A stretch of 38,963 nt of DNA, from assembly GCA_016124235.1 (NCBI GenBank), contig WGOC01000037.1:1-38963 (forward strand). Reading direction: 5' to 3'. Made by a program: the position numbers and the translations under genes. Under the pieces are notes generated by a model. That model was not told the DNA's origin and did no database searches. It saw only the letters and a program-made list of their open reading frames with translations. This document shows, piece by piece, positions 16,240 to 24,900 of this stretch. The DNA is from a bacterium (GTDB taxonomy: Bacteria > Verrucomicrobiota > Verrucomicrobiia > Limisphaerales > RI-55). Position 1 is the stretch's first letter. The number at the start of each line of letters is the position of its first letter.

Positions 16240-17271
16240 ATGGCGAAATACATATTGGAATACCTTTGGCTCGACGGATACGAACCCGTCGCAAACCTCC
16301 GCGGCAAGACACAGATCAAGGAATTTGCCAGCTTCCCGAAACTGGAAGAGCTCCCCTGGTGGGGCTTCGACGGCAGCTCCACGCGCCAAGCGGAGGGCAA
16401 AAGCTCCGACTGCATGCTCAAGCCCGTCGCGGTCTATCCCGATGTGGCCCGCGGTGAGAATTGCGCGATCGTGATGTGCGAAGTTTACATGCCGGACAAA
16501 AAGACCCCGCATCCGAGCAACAGCCGCGCAAACATTCCCGATGATCCGGGCGCCTGGTTCGGTTTCGAGCAGGAATACTTCCTCTACAAGCACGGTCGCC
16601 CGCTCGGTTTCCCGTGCGGCCAGAATAATTTCCCTTATCCGCAAGGCCTGTACTACACCGGTGTCGGTTATGATGCCGTCGGCAGCGTCGCCCGCGAAAT
16701 TGTGGACACGCACCTCAAGCTTTGCCTCGCCGCCGGTATCAACCACGAAGGCATCAACGCCGAAGTGGCCAAAGGCCAGTGGGAATTCCAGATCTTCGGC
16801 AAAGGCTCCAAGAACGCCGCCGACCAAATGTGGGTGGCCCGCTACCTCCTCATGCGCCTGTGCGAAAAATACGAAGTGGACGTCAACTGGCATTGCAAAC
16901 CGCTCGGTGGCGACGTGGACTGGAACGGTTCCGGCATGCACTCCAACTTCTCCACCCAACACATGCGTGAAGTAGGCGGCAAGGCCTACTTCGAAGCGCT
17001 CATGGCGGCCTTCGACAAATACAAGAACGAACACATTGCCGTGTATGGCCCGGACAACCACCTGCGTCTGACCGGTCTCCACGAAACGCAATCGATCGAC
17101 AAGTTTAACTACGGCATCGCCAACCGCGGCGCTTCCGTTCGTGTTCCGCACAGCTTCGTCGACAACGACTACAAGGGCTACCTTGAAGACCGTCGTCCCA
17201 ATTCCCAGGGCGACCCGTACAAGATCGCCGGCCGCATCCTGCAAACGATCGCGACCGTACCGACCAAGTAA
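16240..17271 (+). CDS. glnII: Glutamine synthetase type II (eukaryotic-type GSII)
   Basis: A 343-residue ATP-dependent glutamate-ammonia ligase of the GSII class; GSI would be about 470 residues. Typical GSII blocks are visible: LPWWGFDGSST, then SDCMLKPV with a conserved Pro-Asp, MCEVYMPD, WFGFEQEYFL with the metal-ligand glutamates, GINHEGINAEVAKGQWEFQI, DVNWHCKPLGGDVDWNGSGMHSN cut by the catalytic His and Asn, and NRGASVRVP with substrate-binding arginine. GSII is not adenylylated, so control should be transcriptional; a sigma-54-like promoter at 16144 agrees with this. ATG 16240 matches the family N-terminus. It assimilates the ammonium imported by the Amt channels at 4059 and 6195. Confidence 0.95.
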   Translation: MAKYILEYLWLDGYEPVANLRGKTQIKEFASFPKLEELPWWGFDGSSTRQAEGKSSDCMLKPVAVYPDVARGENCAIVMCEVYMPDKKTPHPSNSRANIPDDPGAWFGFEQEYFLYKHGRPLGFPCGQNNFPYPQGLYYTGVGYDAVGSVAREIVDTHLKLCLAAGINHEGINAEVAKGQWEFQIFGKGSKNAADQMWVARYLLMRLCEKYEVDVNWHCKPLGGDVDWNGSGMHSNFSTQHMREVGGKAYFEALMAAFDKYKNEHIAVYGPDNHLRLTGLHETQSIDKFNYGIANRGASVRVPHSFVDNDYKGYLEDRRPNSQGDPYKIAGRILQTIATVPTK

Positions 17272-17307
17272 CCGCGTTCACAGCAACCGGAAACGGTTAA
17301 GAATCTC

Positions 17308-17340
17308 AAAGGCGCTCCCGGACGGGGGCGCCTTTTTTTG
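17308..17340 (+). terminator. Intrinsic terminator after glnII
   Basis: Stem AAAGGCGCTCCCG (17308-17320) with CGGGGGCGCCTTT (17323-17335), with one T-G wobble, followed by a run of T. It ends the glnII transcript, so the oxidoreductase gene at 17429 is transcribed separately. Confidence 0.9.
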
Positions 17341-17428
17341 CGCCCAACCATCTCGTGCGTATCCCACCAACCTTGACTCACCGCCGTATTGCGCATCCAA
17401 TTGATGAATCCCAACGCTTTTCCCGTTT

Positions 17429-18529
17429 ATGAATTCGATACGCTCAGCCATTTTTGCCGTTCTGTTCGCCATGACCTTGCCTGCTCACCCGCAGACGGCA
17501 AAACCACCCGTGCGCATCGCAGTCGTCGGCCTCAGTCACGATCACGCACGCGGATTCTTTCCCAAACTGAAAGGACGCTCCGAAGTCGAGCTGGTCGGCA
17601 TCGTCGAAACCAACCGCGAGCTGATCGACATCTACTCGAAGCAATACAACCTCGATTCGAAGCTTTTTGTTCCCAGCTTGGACGATTTGTTTGCCCGGAC
17701 GAAAGTCCAGGCGATTGCCACATTCACGAGCACGTTTGAACATCGCGCTGTCGTGGAACGCTGCGCGCAAGAACACGTCGACGTGATGATGGAAAAGCCG
17801 CTGGCGGTGAACATGGAACACGCACGCGCGATCGAGGCCGCCGCCAAGCGCGGGAACATTCAGGTGTTCGTGAACTACGAAACGACATGGTATCCCGGTA
17901 ATCACGCCGCGTACGAAATCGTTCACGATCGCAAGGAAATCGGCGACCTTCGCAAAATCGTGGTGCACGACGGACATCGCGGGCCGAAGGAAATCGGGTG
18001 CTCGCAGTATTTCCTCGATTGGCTCACCGACCCGGTTTTGAACGGTGGCGGCGCGTTGAATGACTTTGGCTGCTACGGCGCCGATCTCGCGACATGGTTG
18101 ATGGATGGCCAGCGCCCCGTGTCCGTCACGGCGGTGACGCAGCAAATCAAGCCTGACATCTATCCCAAGGTGGAGGACGAGGCAACGATCGTAATCACAT
18201 ATCCGAAAGCGCAGGCGATTCTGCAGGCGTCATGGAACTGGCCGTTCGATCGCAAGGATATGGAAATCTACGGACGCACCGGCGAAGTCCTCGTGCCGCA
18301 CCCGAACGAATTGCAAGTGCGCCTGCCGGGCCAGAACAAGCTGACGGAATCCACACCAGCGCCGCTCTCCGGAGTAAACACCGACTACATTTCTTATCTG
18401 GCCGCAGTCGCCCGAAAGGAAATCGTCCCGACCGGACTTTCCTCGCTTTCCGTCAACATGACAGTCGTGGAGATTCTCGATGCCGCGCATGAATCCGCGC
18501 GAACCGGGAAGCGGGTTGATTTGAAGTAA
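17429..18529 (+). CDS. Exported Gfo/Idh/MocA-family oxidoreductase
   Basis: A 366-residue protein with a signal peptide (hydrophobic residues 7-18, cleavage near AHPQ). The Rossmann fold begins RIAVVGLSHDHARGFF, with a modified dinucleotide loop (Gly-Leu-Ser-His instead of GxGxxG). The family's EKP motif is present as MMEKPLAVN, and the C-terminal domain has GGGALNDFGCYGADLATWL. Such exported members are common in Verrucomicrobia and Planctomycetes and act on sugars or cyclitols, presumably with a tightly bound cofactor. Substrate unknown. It is a single gene between two hairpins. Confidence 0.88.
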   Translation: MNSIRSAIFAVLFAMTLPAHPQTAKPPVRIAVVGLSHDHARGFFPKLKGRSEVELVGIVETNRELIDIYSKQYNLDSKLFVPSLDDLFARTKVQAIATFTSTFEHRAVVERCAQEHVDVMMEKPLAVNMEHARAIEAAAKRGNIQVFVNYETTWYPGNHAAYEIVHDRKEIGDLRKIVVHDGHRGPKEIGCSQYFLDWLTDPVLNGGGALNDFGCYGADLATWLMDGQRPVSVTAVTQQIKPDIYPKVEDEATIVITYPKAQAILQASWNWPFDRKDMEIYGRTGEVLVPHPNELQVRLPGQNKLTESTPAPLSGVNTDYISYLAAVARKEIVPTGLSSLSVNMTVVEILDAAHESARTGKRVDLK

Positions 18530-18544
18530 GCGCCTACACCAACC

Positions 18545-18616
18545 GCTAGGGACATATCCCGAAGGGATTGCGGCATTCAGCCCAGTGTTGCGTGACACCG
18601 TCGCGCTACGCTGGGT
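18545..18616. repeat. Intergenic palindromic repeat unit
   Basis: GGGACATATCCC (18549-18560) is a near palindrome. CCCAG (18581-18585) and CTGGG (18611-18615) are the ends of a larger imperfect hairpin whose inner arms contain GTTGCG and CGCTAC. The text TCCCGAAGGGATTGCGGCA and GCGCTACGCTGGGTTA resembles a repeat I associate with Verrucomicrobia genomes; copy number cannot be tested here. It could also act as the 3' structure of the oxidoreductase transcript. Confidence 0.5.
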
Positions 18617-18695
18617 TAAGGGTGGTATAACGGAAACAACTCTGAAGGAGTTGGATCAGAGACGTGCTGAAGGTGGCAACTGGTGTATCGGTAAG

Positions 18696-19640
18696 TCACG
18701 GTTTCGGCTTGTGCTCCAAGAACGCCTTGAGTTCCGCGACTTCCTCCGGTTTCAAATGCCGATTGGGCGGCATGTAACCGAAGTCCACCATCACGCGGAT
18801 CGCGTGTGATTGAAGCTGGAAGAGCGCAGCGCGGTCACCGTCGTCATCATTGTGACAGCGCGCACAGAATTTCATGGTCAGCTCCTTGCCGGTCGGCGGC
18901 TTCGGGTTGTCGGGCGGGAAGTAGAATTCGGAGCGCGGCTGCTCGGCGATGTGCTTGTCCACCGCGGCCAGAAGTTTTGCGTCCAACACGAGATCGCCAC
19001 GGGCCGGATGAATCGCCAGCGGCCCGGAGGAATGGCATTTGTAGCAGCTCGTCGCCTGAAGTTCCGGGCCGTCCTTCTTGAGTTCCGCAAAGTAGTGAAT
19101 TTTCGGCTCAGCAGTCAGGTCCTGCACAATCGAGTAATACGACCAACCGTGATCAGACGCGGTCCGCTGCACAAGCAGATACGCCCGCACGACATCGTTT
19201 GAAAACGCCGCAACATGGTTGAGCATCGGCTGGCGGATCACGTCCTCCTGCGTGCTGATCAGGCCGACGTCCGAAACAGGGTTTGCCTTGCCCTCGTCAA
19301 ACATCTGCTTCACCTCCGTCATGTACGCCTTCACCTCATCGTGAGTCAGCCCCTTGGGGTTGGTCTGCGGATGCTTTGCCAGCGCGACGACCGGGCTGGT
19401 CCATTCCTTGTGAATCTTTTCCGGCCCGACCGTGCTCATCTCCGCGGCAAACTTTTCGTACGTAAAATCGGGCAGCGTCAGGACTGGCTGCAACAAAAGC
19501 CCGGTATCGAGCGACACGGCGGGCGGCAACAGTTTGGGCTCCTTGCTCTTCGTAGGCTTGCCTTCGTCATCAGCGTGAACCGCCAACGATGAAGTCAAAA
19601 GAAGCGCGGAGATCGTCTTGAGCAATTTGTCTAAGTTCAT
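18696..19640 (-). CDS. Exported diheme c-type cytochrome
   Basis: A 314-residue protein with a signal peptide (MNLDKLLKTISALLLTSSLA, cleaved near HADD). Two heme c attachment motifs, CYKCH and CARCH, lie in the C-terminal half. A methionine in DFGYMPPNRHL is a plausible axial ligand of the second heme. The N-terminal half has no recognised domain. It probably acts in periplasmic electron transfer, but its partners are not nearby. ATG 19640 is preferred over an in-frame TTG at 19652. The second heme region resembles the planctomycete/verrucomicrobial cytochrome C domains. Confidence 0.85.
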   Translation of the reverse strand: MNLDKLLKTISALLLTSSLAVHADDEGKPTKSKEPKLLPPAVSLDTGLLLQPVLTLPDFTYEKFAAEMSTVGPEKIHKEWTSPVVALAKHPQTNPKGLTHDEVKAYMTEVKQMFDEGKANPVSDVGLISTQEDVIRQPMLNHVAAFSNDVVRAYLLVQRTASDHGWSYYSIVQDLTAEPKIHYFAELKKDGPELQATSCYKCHSSGPLAIHPARGDLVLDAKLLAAVDKHIAEQPRSEFYFPPDNPKPPTGKELTMKFCARCHNDDDGDRAALFQLQSHAIRVMVDFGYMPPNRHLKPEEVAELKAFLEHKPKP

Positions 19641-19721
19641 GGCGGCGTCCAAATCTGGGTAGCGTTTAATTTAACAGCCCGGGCGAAAATTACGAACGAA
19701 GTGACGCCAGCTGCAGCGGAT

Positions 19722-19790
19722 TTATTTCAACCTCGCCATGTTCTTCGCGCGGTTCACTGAAGATTCTGCACGTAAAACCTCAAAACCGAG
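19722..19790 (-). pseudogene. Diverged duplicate of the argG 3' end
   Basis: On the minus strand, reading into TAA at 19722-19724, the frame gives LRAESSVNRAKNMARLK, which aligns with the ArgG C-terminus [17 protein letters not shown] without gaps and ends at the same residue. At the DNA level 19724-19757 matches 20630-20663 at 31 of 34 positions. There is no upstream argG frame here, so it is a fragment. The two copies are direct repeats 906 bases apart and enclose the zeta-like kinase gene. 19791-19980 holds no gene that I can support. Confidence 0.65.
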
Positions 19791-19980
19791 CAAGTGCGAA
19801 TTTCCTATCAATCAGTCGAAAGTCTGAAAACTTTTCCATTTTCCCAGGAGATCAAAGGAAGACCCATCTTCTGGTTTTCCAAGCGAACATTCCGAGCGGC
19901 CCGACGGAGGGCACGGCCCGCCTTGATCACAAATTCCGGCTGCTCTTTCTTTCGAAACCGATTTGTTTTACGTATTGAAT

Positions 19981-20541
19981 TCATAACCCTATCATTTCCC
20001 GCACATCTTCCATAGCATACGCGGCGGACGATGCCAATACCCGGGATTGCGGCGTGCGGTTATCCCAAACGGCCCACGAATCCGCGAGCGGCAGATAGCA
20101 ATCGACCAAATGGTTCAGGCTTCGCTTGAAACGACGGTGAATATCCGCTGCGGGCACATCATGCCCTCCTTTGCGAACTCTTTGCCGTACGCGTGCCGCA
20201 GCTTGCGATGGGCTCGACAGCCACAAGTAGTGCAACTCAATGCGGAAGCCTCGTTGCCGCGCGCCCCCAAACAACCCAACGTAAGTCTTCCCACTTAAAG
20301 TGCTTTCGATGGCGAAGGTCTGGCGGTTCGCCACACAGGATCGAAACTCGGTCAGCAACAACCGCGCGGCTTTCACTGCCGCAGCACGGGGATCAAGTGG
20401 CGAAAGTCCGCGAGCAATTTCATCCGCGTTTAGGAATCGCAAACACTTCACTTCTTTTGGCAGAAACTCGCGTGCGAAAGTCGTCTTGCCGGCGCCGTTA
20501 CATCCCGCGATCACGTAAATCGTTGGTCTCCGGGCCGGCAT
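19981..20541 (-). CDS. Zeta-toxin-like P-loop kinase
   Basis: A 186-residue protein from ATG 20541. Walker A is IAGCNGAGKTT at about 11-21. LNADEIARGLSP and FAIESTLSGKTY match the substrate-Asp and middle blocks of zeta-like kinases, and RKGGHDVP followed by IHRRFKRSL is the conserved Arg-rich lid. Zeta toxins phosphorylate UDP-N-acetylglucosamine, but many chromosomal relatives of this length have unknown targets. No antitoxin-sized gene is adjacent: upstream lies the argG 3' end. It is enclosed by two copies of the argG 3' end, so it may be a small insertion. An in-frame start at 20577 lies too close to argG to be preferred. Confidence 0.8.
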   Translation of the reverse strand: MPARRPTIYVIAGCNGAGKTTFAREFLPKEVKCLRFLNADEIARGLSPLDPRAAAVKAARLLLTEFRSCVANRQTFAIESTLSGKTYVGLFGGARQRGFRIELHYLWLSSPSQAAARVRQRVRKGGHDVPAADIHRRFKRSLNHLVDCYLPLADSWAVWDNRTPQSRVLASSAAYAMEDVREMIGL

Positions 20542-20627
20542 GACTTTGATCCTGAATTTCCCATCAACCGCCCTCAAGGCATCTTCTCCCCCAGTGGGAG
20601 AGAAGGACGGGACGAAGGGGAAATTTC

Positions 20628-21875
20628 CTACTTCAACTTCGCCATGTTCTTCGCGCCGTTCACGGTTGAGTTCACCCGCAGTCGCAAACCATTCAACCGG
20701 ATGAAACCGGTGGCGTCGTTCTGGTTGTAGGCTTTGGTTGGATCCTCTTCCATCGTGGCGATGTGCGGGTTGTAGAGACTGTGCTTCGATTTACGGCCAG
20801 CGACGTAGATGCCGCCCTTGTAGAGCTTCACGCGCACGGTGCCGCTGACGTTCTTCTGGCTTTCTTCGACGAGCGCCTGCAACGCGAGCCGTTCGGGCGC
20901 GAACCAGAAGCCGTAGTAAACCAGTTCGGCGTATTTCGGGATCAACGAATCGCGCAAGTGCATGACTTCGCGGTCCATGGTCAGCGATTCGATCTGGCGA
21001 TGGGCAAACGTCAAAATGCTGCCGCCTGGCGTTTCGTAAACACCGCGGCTCTTCATGCCGACGAACCGGTTCTCGACCATGTCGACCCGGCCGACACCGT
21101 GTTTTCCGCCCAGCTTGTTCAGCTTTTTCATCACCTGAAGCGGCGTCATCTTCGTGCCGTTCACGGCCACGCAATCGCCTTTTACGAACTCGAGTTCGAC
21201 GAACTCCGGCTTGTCCGGCGCGTCTTCGGGCAACACCGACAACGTCGTGAAGTAATCCCGGTTCTTCTTCGGATCGAGCGAATCGTACCACGGGTCTTCC
21301 AGGATACCGGCCTCGTAGGAAATGTGCAGGAGATTGCGATCCATCGAGTAGGGTTTCTTCGCGCTGGCCTGCACGGGAATCTTCTTCGCCGCGCAGTAAT
21401 CAATCATCGCCTGTCGACCGGGGAACTGGCTCCGATACCGGTCATCGCGCCAAGGAGCGATGATGTCGAGTTCGGGCGCGAGCGCGGCGGCGGTCAACTC
21501 GAACCGCACCTGGTCGTTGCCCTTGCCGGTGGCACCGTGTGCGATCGCCTGCGCGCCTTCCTTGCGGGCAATCTCCACCATGCGCTTGGCGATGAGCGGC
21601 CGGGCAATCGAGGTGCCGAGGTAATATTGACCTTCGTAAATCGCGCCCGCGCGGAGCATCGGATAAATGAAATCGCGCGCGAATTCCTCCTGCAAATCGT
21701 CGATGTAGATCTTGGACGCGCCGGTCTTTTTGGCCTTTTGATTCAGACCCTTGAGTTCGTCTTCCTGACCGATGTTGGCGCAGAAGCCGATCATTTCGGC
21801 ATTGTAGGTTTCCTTGATCCACGACATGAGGACCGAGGTGTCGAGACCGCCGGAGTAAGCGAGAACGATTTTCAT
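20628..21875 (-). CDS. argG: Argininosuccinate synthase
   Basis: A 415-residue enzyme that joins citrulline and aspartate using ATP, the penultimate step of arginine synthesis. The PP-loop motif AYSGGLDTS is at residues 6-14. Other family blocks are [14 protein letters not shown], the citrulline/aspartate-binding [10 protein letters not shown] region, and [24 protein letters not shown], here interrupted at the usual loop. Length and both termini are normal. ATG 21875 is preferred to an in-frame TTG at 21887. It lies 78 bases after the MATE gene on the same strand, so it could be cotranscribed. Its last 34 coding bases are repeated at 19724. Confidence 0.97.
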   Translation of the reverse strand: MKIVLAYSGGLDTSVLMSWIKETYNAEMIGFCANIGQEDELKGLNQKAKKTGASKIYIDDLQEEFARDFIYPMLRAGAIYEGQYYLGTSIARPLIAKRMVEIARKEGAQAIAHGATGKGNDQVRFELTAAALAPELDIIAPWRDDRYRSQFPGRQAMIDYCAAKKIPVQASAKKPYSMDRNLLHISYEAGILEDPWYDSLDPKKNRDYFTTLSVLPEDAPDKPEFVELEFVKGDCVAVNGTKMTPLQVMKKLNKLGGKHGVGRVDMVENRFVGMKSRGVYETPGGSILTFAHRQIESLTMDREVMHLRDSLIPKYAELVYYGFWFAPERLALQALVEESQKNVSGTVRVKLYKGGIYVAGRKSKHSLYNPHIATMEEDPTKAYNQNDATGFIRLNGLRLRVNSTVNGAKNMAKLK

Positions 21876-21965
21876 TTTGGTGTTCAATTGCAGTTCAAAA
21901 TCAGGGCGCGACTTAACGGGATGCCGCGTTGGATGAAAAGTAGAAACTGGCGAACGCTTTCGGTG

Positions 21966-23369
21966 TCATGCCGAAACCGCCAGCGCTGGAACCGGGCGCG
22001 TACGCACGGATCCCTGGGCTTCGCGGACGCGCCAAAAGAAACGGGTGCTCAGGCAAAGGGCCGCGGTGCCAAGACCGATCGCAAGCCCGATCCAGTTGCC
22101 CACAGCGCCGAGATCGGCGACGAACGCCAGGCAATAGGCGGTTGGCAAAGCAACCAGCCAATAGGCGAACGCGACAATGAACACGGGCAACCGCACATCG
22201 CTCATCCCGCGCAGCGCGGAGATCATCACGACCTGCGTGCCGTCGAAGAGTTGGAAAATGCCGGCCACGAACAACAACGACGCCGCCAAGCGGACAACGC
22301 TTTGATCGTGGACGAACCAGCCGGCGATTGTCGTTCCGGCAAACATGAATGCGATCGCGAACACGCCCATCGTCCCGGCTCCCATCGCCACGCCGCCGGA
22401 GGTGATTCGCTTAATGCGCGACGGCAGCCCGGCACCCCACGCGTGACCGACCCGGATGCTCACGCCCATCCCGATACCGAGCGCGAACATAAACGTCGTC
22501 GCGGCGCAGGTGATGGCGATCTGATGCGCAGCAATCGCTTCCGCACTGATCCAGCCCATCATCAATGCACCCACGGAAAACGCACCGACTTCCATCAGCG
22601 TCTGGAGACCAACCGGAAACCCGATCTGCCACTGAGCTTTGATCCGGGACCAGGACCATTGTCGGAACCATACGCGTGGCAACCAGTCACGTGTTTTGGT
22701 TGAGCGCAAAATGCCGACCACCATCGCCGTTGCAGTCGCGATGCGTGCCAACAAGGTTGCCAGGCCGGCGCCGGCGAGTCCCATGGCGGGCGATCCGAGA
22801 TGACCGTAGATGAACACCCAGTTGAGAAAAACGTTGAGCAACACGCCGGCGTAGATGACGAGCATCGGCAGCCAGGCCTGGTTGAGCGATTCCGAGAACT
22901 GCTTGGTGCCGTGTAAAACGAGCGCCGGCACGATCGACCACGCGATGAATTCCAGATAACCTTGGCTGGCTTCGACGACATCGGCCGGTTGACCCAGGAG
23001 CGTCAAATGCGGCCCGGCAAACACCAGAAATACGGCGGTGATGGTGCCGGTGATCACGGCAATAAGCAGCCCGTGTCGGAGTGCTTCCCCGGCGTCCTCC
23101 CGCTTCTTCGCGCCGAAAGCCTGCGACGTGAGAATCTGCACCGCTCCGAGCAGTCCGAGCGCGAAGACCACCGGCACGTGCGCCACCGTGTTCACGAGCG
23201 CCGCGGCCGCCAGCGGCACGACGCCGACGCGGCCCACCATCACCGTGTCGACCAGGCCCATCAACATGTGACCGACCATGCCGGCTATGATGGGAAAACC
23301 CAGCGCCAGCGTGCGCCGCATTTCCAGCAGCCACTTCAGCAACACGCGTTGTCGATGGGTCAGGTGCAT
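21966..23369 (-). CDS. MATE-family multidrug/cation efflux transporter
   Basis: A 467-residue inner-membrane protein with about 12 hydrophobic segments. LALGFPIIAGMVGHMLMGLV followed by DTVMVGRVG is the MATE N-terminal signature, and the corresponding C-terminal repeat (FQLFDGTQVVMISALRGMSD) is present. MATE proteins export cationic compounds using Na+ or H+ gradients. The start ATG overlaps the last 10 bases of the EamA gene, so the two are coupled. The substrate is not predictable. Confidence 0.92.
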   Translation of the reverse strand: MHLTHRQRVLLKWLLEMRRTLALGFPIIAGMVGHMLMGLVDTVMVGRVGVVPLAAAALVNTVAHVPVVFALGLLGAVQILTSQAFGAKKREDAGEALRHGLLIAVITGTITAVFLVFAGPHLTLLGQPADVVEASQGYLEFIAWSIVPALVLHGTKQFSESLNQAWLPMLVIYAGVLLNVFLNWVFIYGHLGSPAMGLAGAGLATLLARIATATAMVVGILRSTKTRDWLPRVWFRQWSWSRIKAQWQIGFPVGLQTLMEVGAFSVGALMMGWISAEAIAAHQIAITCAATTFMFALGIGMGVSIRVGHAWGAGLPSRIKRITSGGVAMGAGTMGVFAIAFMFAGTTIAGWFVHDQSVVRLAASLLFVAGIFQLFDGTQVVMISALRGMSDVRLPVFIVAFAYWLVALPTAYCLAFVADLGAVGNWIGLAIGLGTAALCLSTRFFWRVREAQGSVRTRPVPALAVSA

Positions 23370-24343
23370 GGCCGTTCAGCCGCTCTTTCCGGATTCAGAA
23401 TGGTCGATCGCGTTCGCGGGTTTTGTTTTCCAGCGGGTCCGCTCAAGATGATCAGGAGCACGGCAAAGCCAATCAATGCGGTCGCCAGAACGAGTCGCCA
23501 CGAAAACGGTTCGTTGCCCAGCGTGCAGCCCAAAGTGACGGCGATCAGCGGATTAACAAACGCGTACGTGGAAACCTTCGAGGCCGGGCAAACTTGGAGC
23601 AACCAGATGTATGCGGTGAAGCCGACAAGCGCGCCGAAGAGCATCAGATAGATCCATGCACCGGCCGACAATGCGGTCACCGATGCGACGTCAAACGTCC
23701 GCAGTTCACCCGAACCGACCCCCACCAAAGTCATGACCGCGCCGCCCGTGATCATCTGCATACCGATTGCCAGTAACGCCGATTGTGGTTTTGCCGCGCG
23801 ACGACTGAACAACGATCCGGATGCCCACGTGAGCGTGGCGATCAACAAGGCCAGCAAGCCCCAACCATTGAGCGCGCCGCCATCATAACCTTTGCCGTTG
23901 AGCACGAGTGTTCCGACCCCGGTGAAACCGAGCGCCAAACCGATCATCGTTTTCGCTGTCGGACGCGAACCACCACTCGTTCGCCAGTCGAGCAACACAA
24001 TCCAGAGCGGCGTCATGGCGATCATCAACGCCGCGACGCTGGAGGGAATCGTTTGTTCGGCCCACGTCACCCCGCCATTGCCACCGAGCAGCATCAAAGT
24101 GCCGACGATCGTCGCGTCACGCCATTGAGCGAGGCTCGGCCAGGGCAAATGTTTGCGCCGCGCCCAGAGAAACAACACCACGCCGGCCGCGAAGAAACGG
24201 CTGCCGGCCATGAGGAACGGCGGAATGGAATCGACCGCGTAACGAATGCCCAAATAGGTCGAACCCCAGATGAGGTAAACTGCGGCGAACGCCGCGATCA
24301 CAAGCGCACGATTCGGCGCCAACTGGGAACCATCGGAACTCAC
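23360..24343 (-). CDS. EamA-family (DMT) transporter
   Basis: A 327-residue membrane protein with ten predicted helices in two EamA repeats. AAFAAVYLIWGSTYLGIRYA begins the first repeat, and GALVGFTAYIWLL with ASKVSTYAFVNPLIAV is in the second. Members export amino acids or metabolites. The start is GTG 24343: AGGAGG lies 5 bases upstream, and the codon overlaps the stop of the preceding 66-residue gene as GTGA. Upstream in-frame sequence without this feature is rejected. It overlaps the MATE gene downstream by 10 bases, so three genes form a tightly coupled operon. Confidence 0.9.
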   Translation of the reverse strand: MSSDGSQLAPNRALVIAAFAAVYLIWGSTYLGIRYAVDSIPPFLMAGSRFFAAGVVLFLWARRKHLPWPSLAQWRDATIVGTLMLLGGNGGVTWAEQTIPSSVAALMIAMTPLWIVLLDWRTSGGSRPTAKTMIGLALGFTGVGTLVLNGKGYDGGALNGWGLLALLIATLTWASGSLFSRRAAKPQSALLAIGMQMITGGAVMTLVGVGSGELRTFDVASVTALSAGAWIYLMLFGALVGFTAYIWLLQVCPASKVSTYAFVNPLIAVTLGCTLGNEPFSWRLVLATALIGFAVLLIILSGPAGKQNPRTRSTILNPERAAERPCT

Positions 24344-24540
24344 GCGGCCTCCTCCTGTAGCAGGCAGAAGTCGCTCGCCGGGAACATCCGCAAGTCGGCC
24401 ACAGCCGCTTTGATCGCAACCCGCGGAGCCAGCCCCAGCTCGCGATAAACCGCAGTCAGTTCCCAGACCCGGAAGGTTCGCCGGGCGGGCCGTTCCGCTT
24501 CGATTTCGATGGTATTCACTTGATATATGTCGTCGTTCAT
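24340..24540 (-). CDS. Small conserved-looking protein coupled to the EamA gene
   Basis: A 66-residue protein beginning MNDDIYQVNTIEIEAE, with GGAAAGG 5 bases before ATG 24540. It is compact and mixed in character (VWELTAVYRELGLAPRVAIK), with no membrane segment or known motif. Its stop overlaps the EamA start, so the pair is translationally coupled. It could regulate or bind the substrate of that transporter, but this is only from position. It begins just after a terminator, so a promoter should lie in 24541-24580. Confidence 0.6.
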   Translation of the reverse strand: MNDDIYQVNTIEIEAERPARRTFRVWELTAVYRELGLAPRVAIKAAVADLRMFPASDFCLLQEEAA

Positions 24541-24579
24541 TTTGCCTTTCCCCCACCTCTGTTCCGGCGTCGGGCAAAC

Positions 24580-24613
24580 AAAAAACCCACCGCCGTTTAC
24601 AGCGGTGGGTTGG
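24580..24613 (-). terminator. Intrinsic terminator on the minus strand
   Basis: Read on the minus strand, AACCCACCGC (24602-24611) pairs with GCGGTGGGTT (24584-24593) around a short loop and is followed by a run of six T (A-run 24580-24585 on the plus strand). It lies just below the stop at 24631, so a minus-strand transcript ends here. Confidence 0.88.
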
Positions 24614-24630
24614 AAATTCGTCGTTTTTGT

Positions 24631-24765
24631 CTAGTCGATGAACCCTCCACCGCCGGGTTGGTGCGCAATGCGGGAAGCGCGCAGCCATGCGGCCGGCTTC
24701 TGGCACTTTACGCAAATGACGGTATTCATTTTCATCGTTACGTGGGGATTAATAGAGATTGCCAT
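24631..24765 (-). CDS. Possible 44-residue CxxC mini-protein
   Basis: From ATG 24765 the frame reads MAISINPHVTMKMNTVICVK and continues with CQKPAAW and AHQPGGGGFID; a shorter form starts at ATG 24735. It has one CVKC pair and a nearby His, possibly half of a metal site, and a glycine-rich tail. No Shine-Dalgarno is obvious, but a strong terminator follows 18 bases after the stop, and the pseudouridine synthase gene lies upstream on the same strand. It may instead be the 3' untranslated region of that gene. Confidence 0.4.
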   Translation of the reverse strand: MAISINPHVTMKMNTVICVKCQKPAAWLRASRIAHQPGGGGFID

Positions 24766-24900
24766 ACCCGCCGTCAACGACGGAGATGGTGAACTTTTGG
24801 TGACGGGCCGACGGGGCGGAAGGTCAAATATCAAAGTGCCAAGGACAAAAGAAAAAGGCACAGCGAATGACCAACTTCCAAATACCAGGCATCGTAATCA

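Noticed and set aside
19794..20015. A 73-codon plus-strand frame between the argG fragment and the zeta-like gene
   Set aside because: It has no ribosome binding site or motif and overlaps the end of the zeta-like gene.
20578..20627. An antitoxin gene for the zeta-like kinase
   Set aside because: Only 86 bases lie between the kinase start and the argG stop, with no reading frame or ribosome binding site of suitable size.
20763..22703. A 646-codon open frame on the plus strand
   Set aside because: It lies antisense to argG and the MATE gene, is rich in Arg/His/Asp as mirror frames of GC-rich genes are, and has no recognisable domain.
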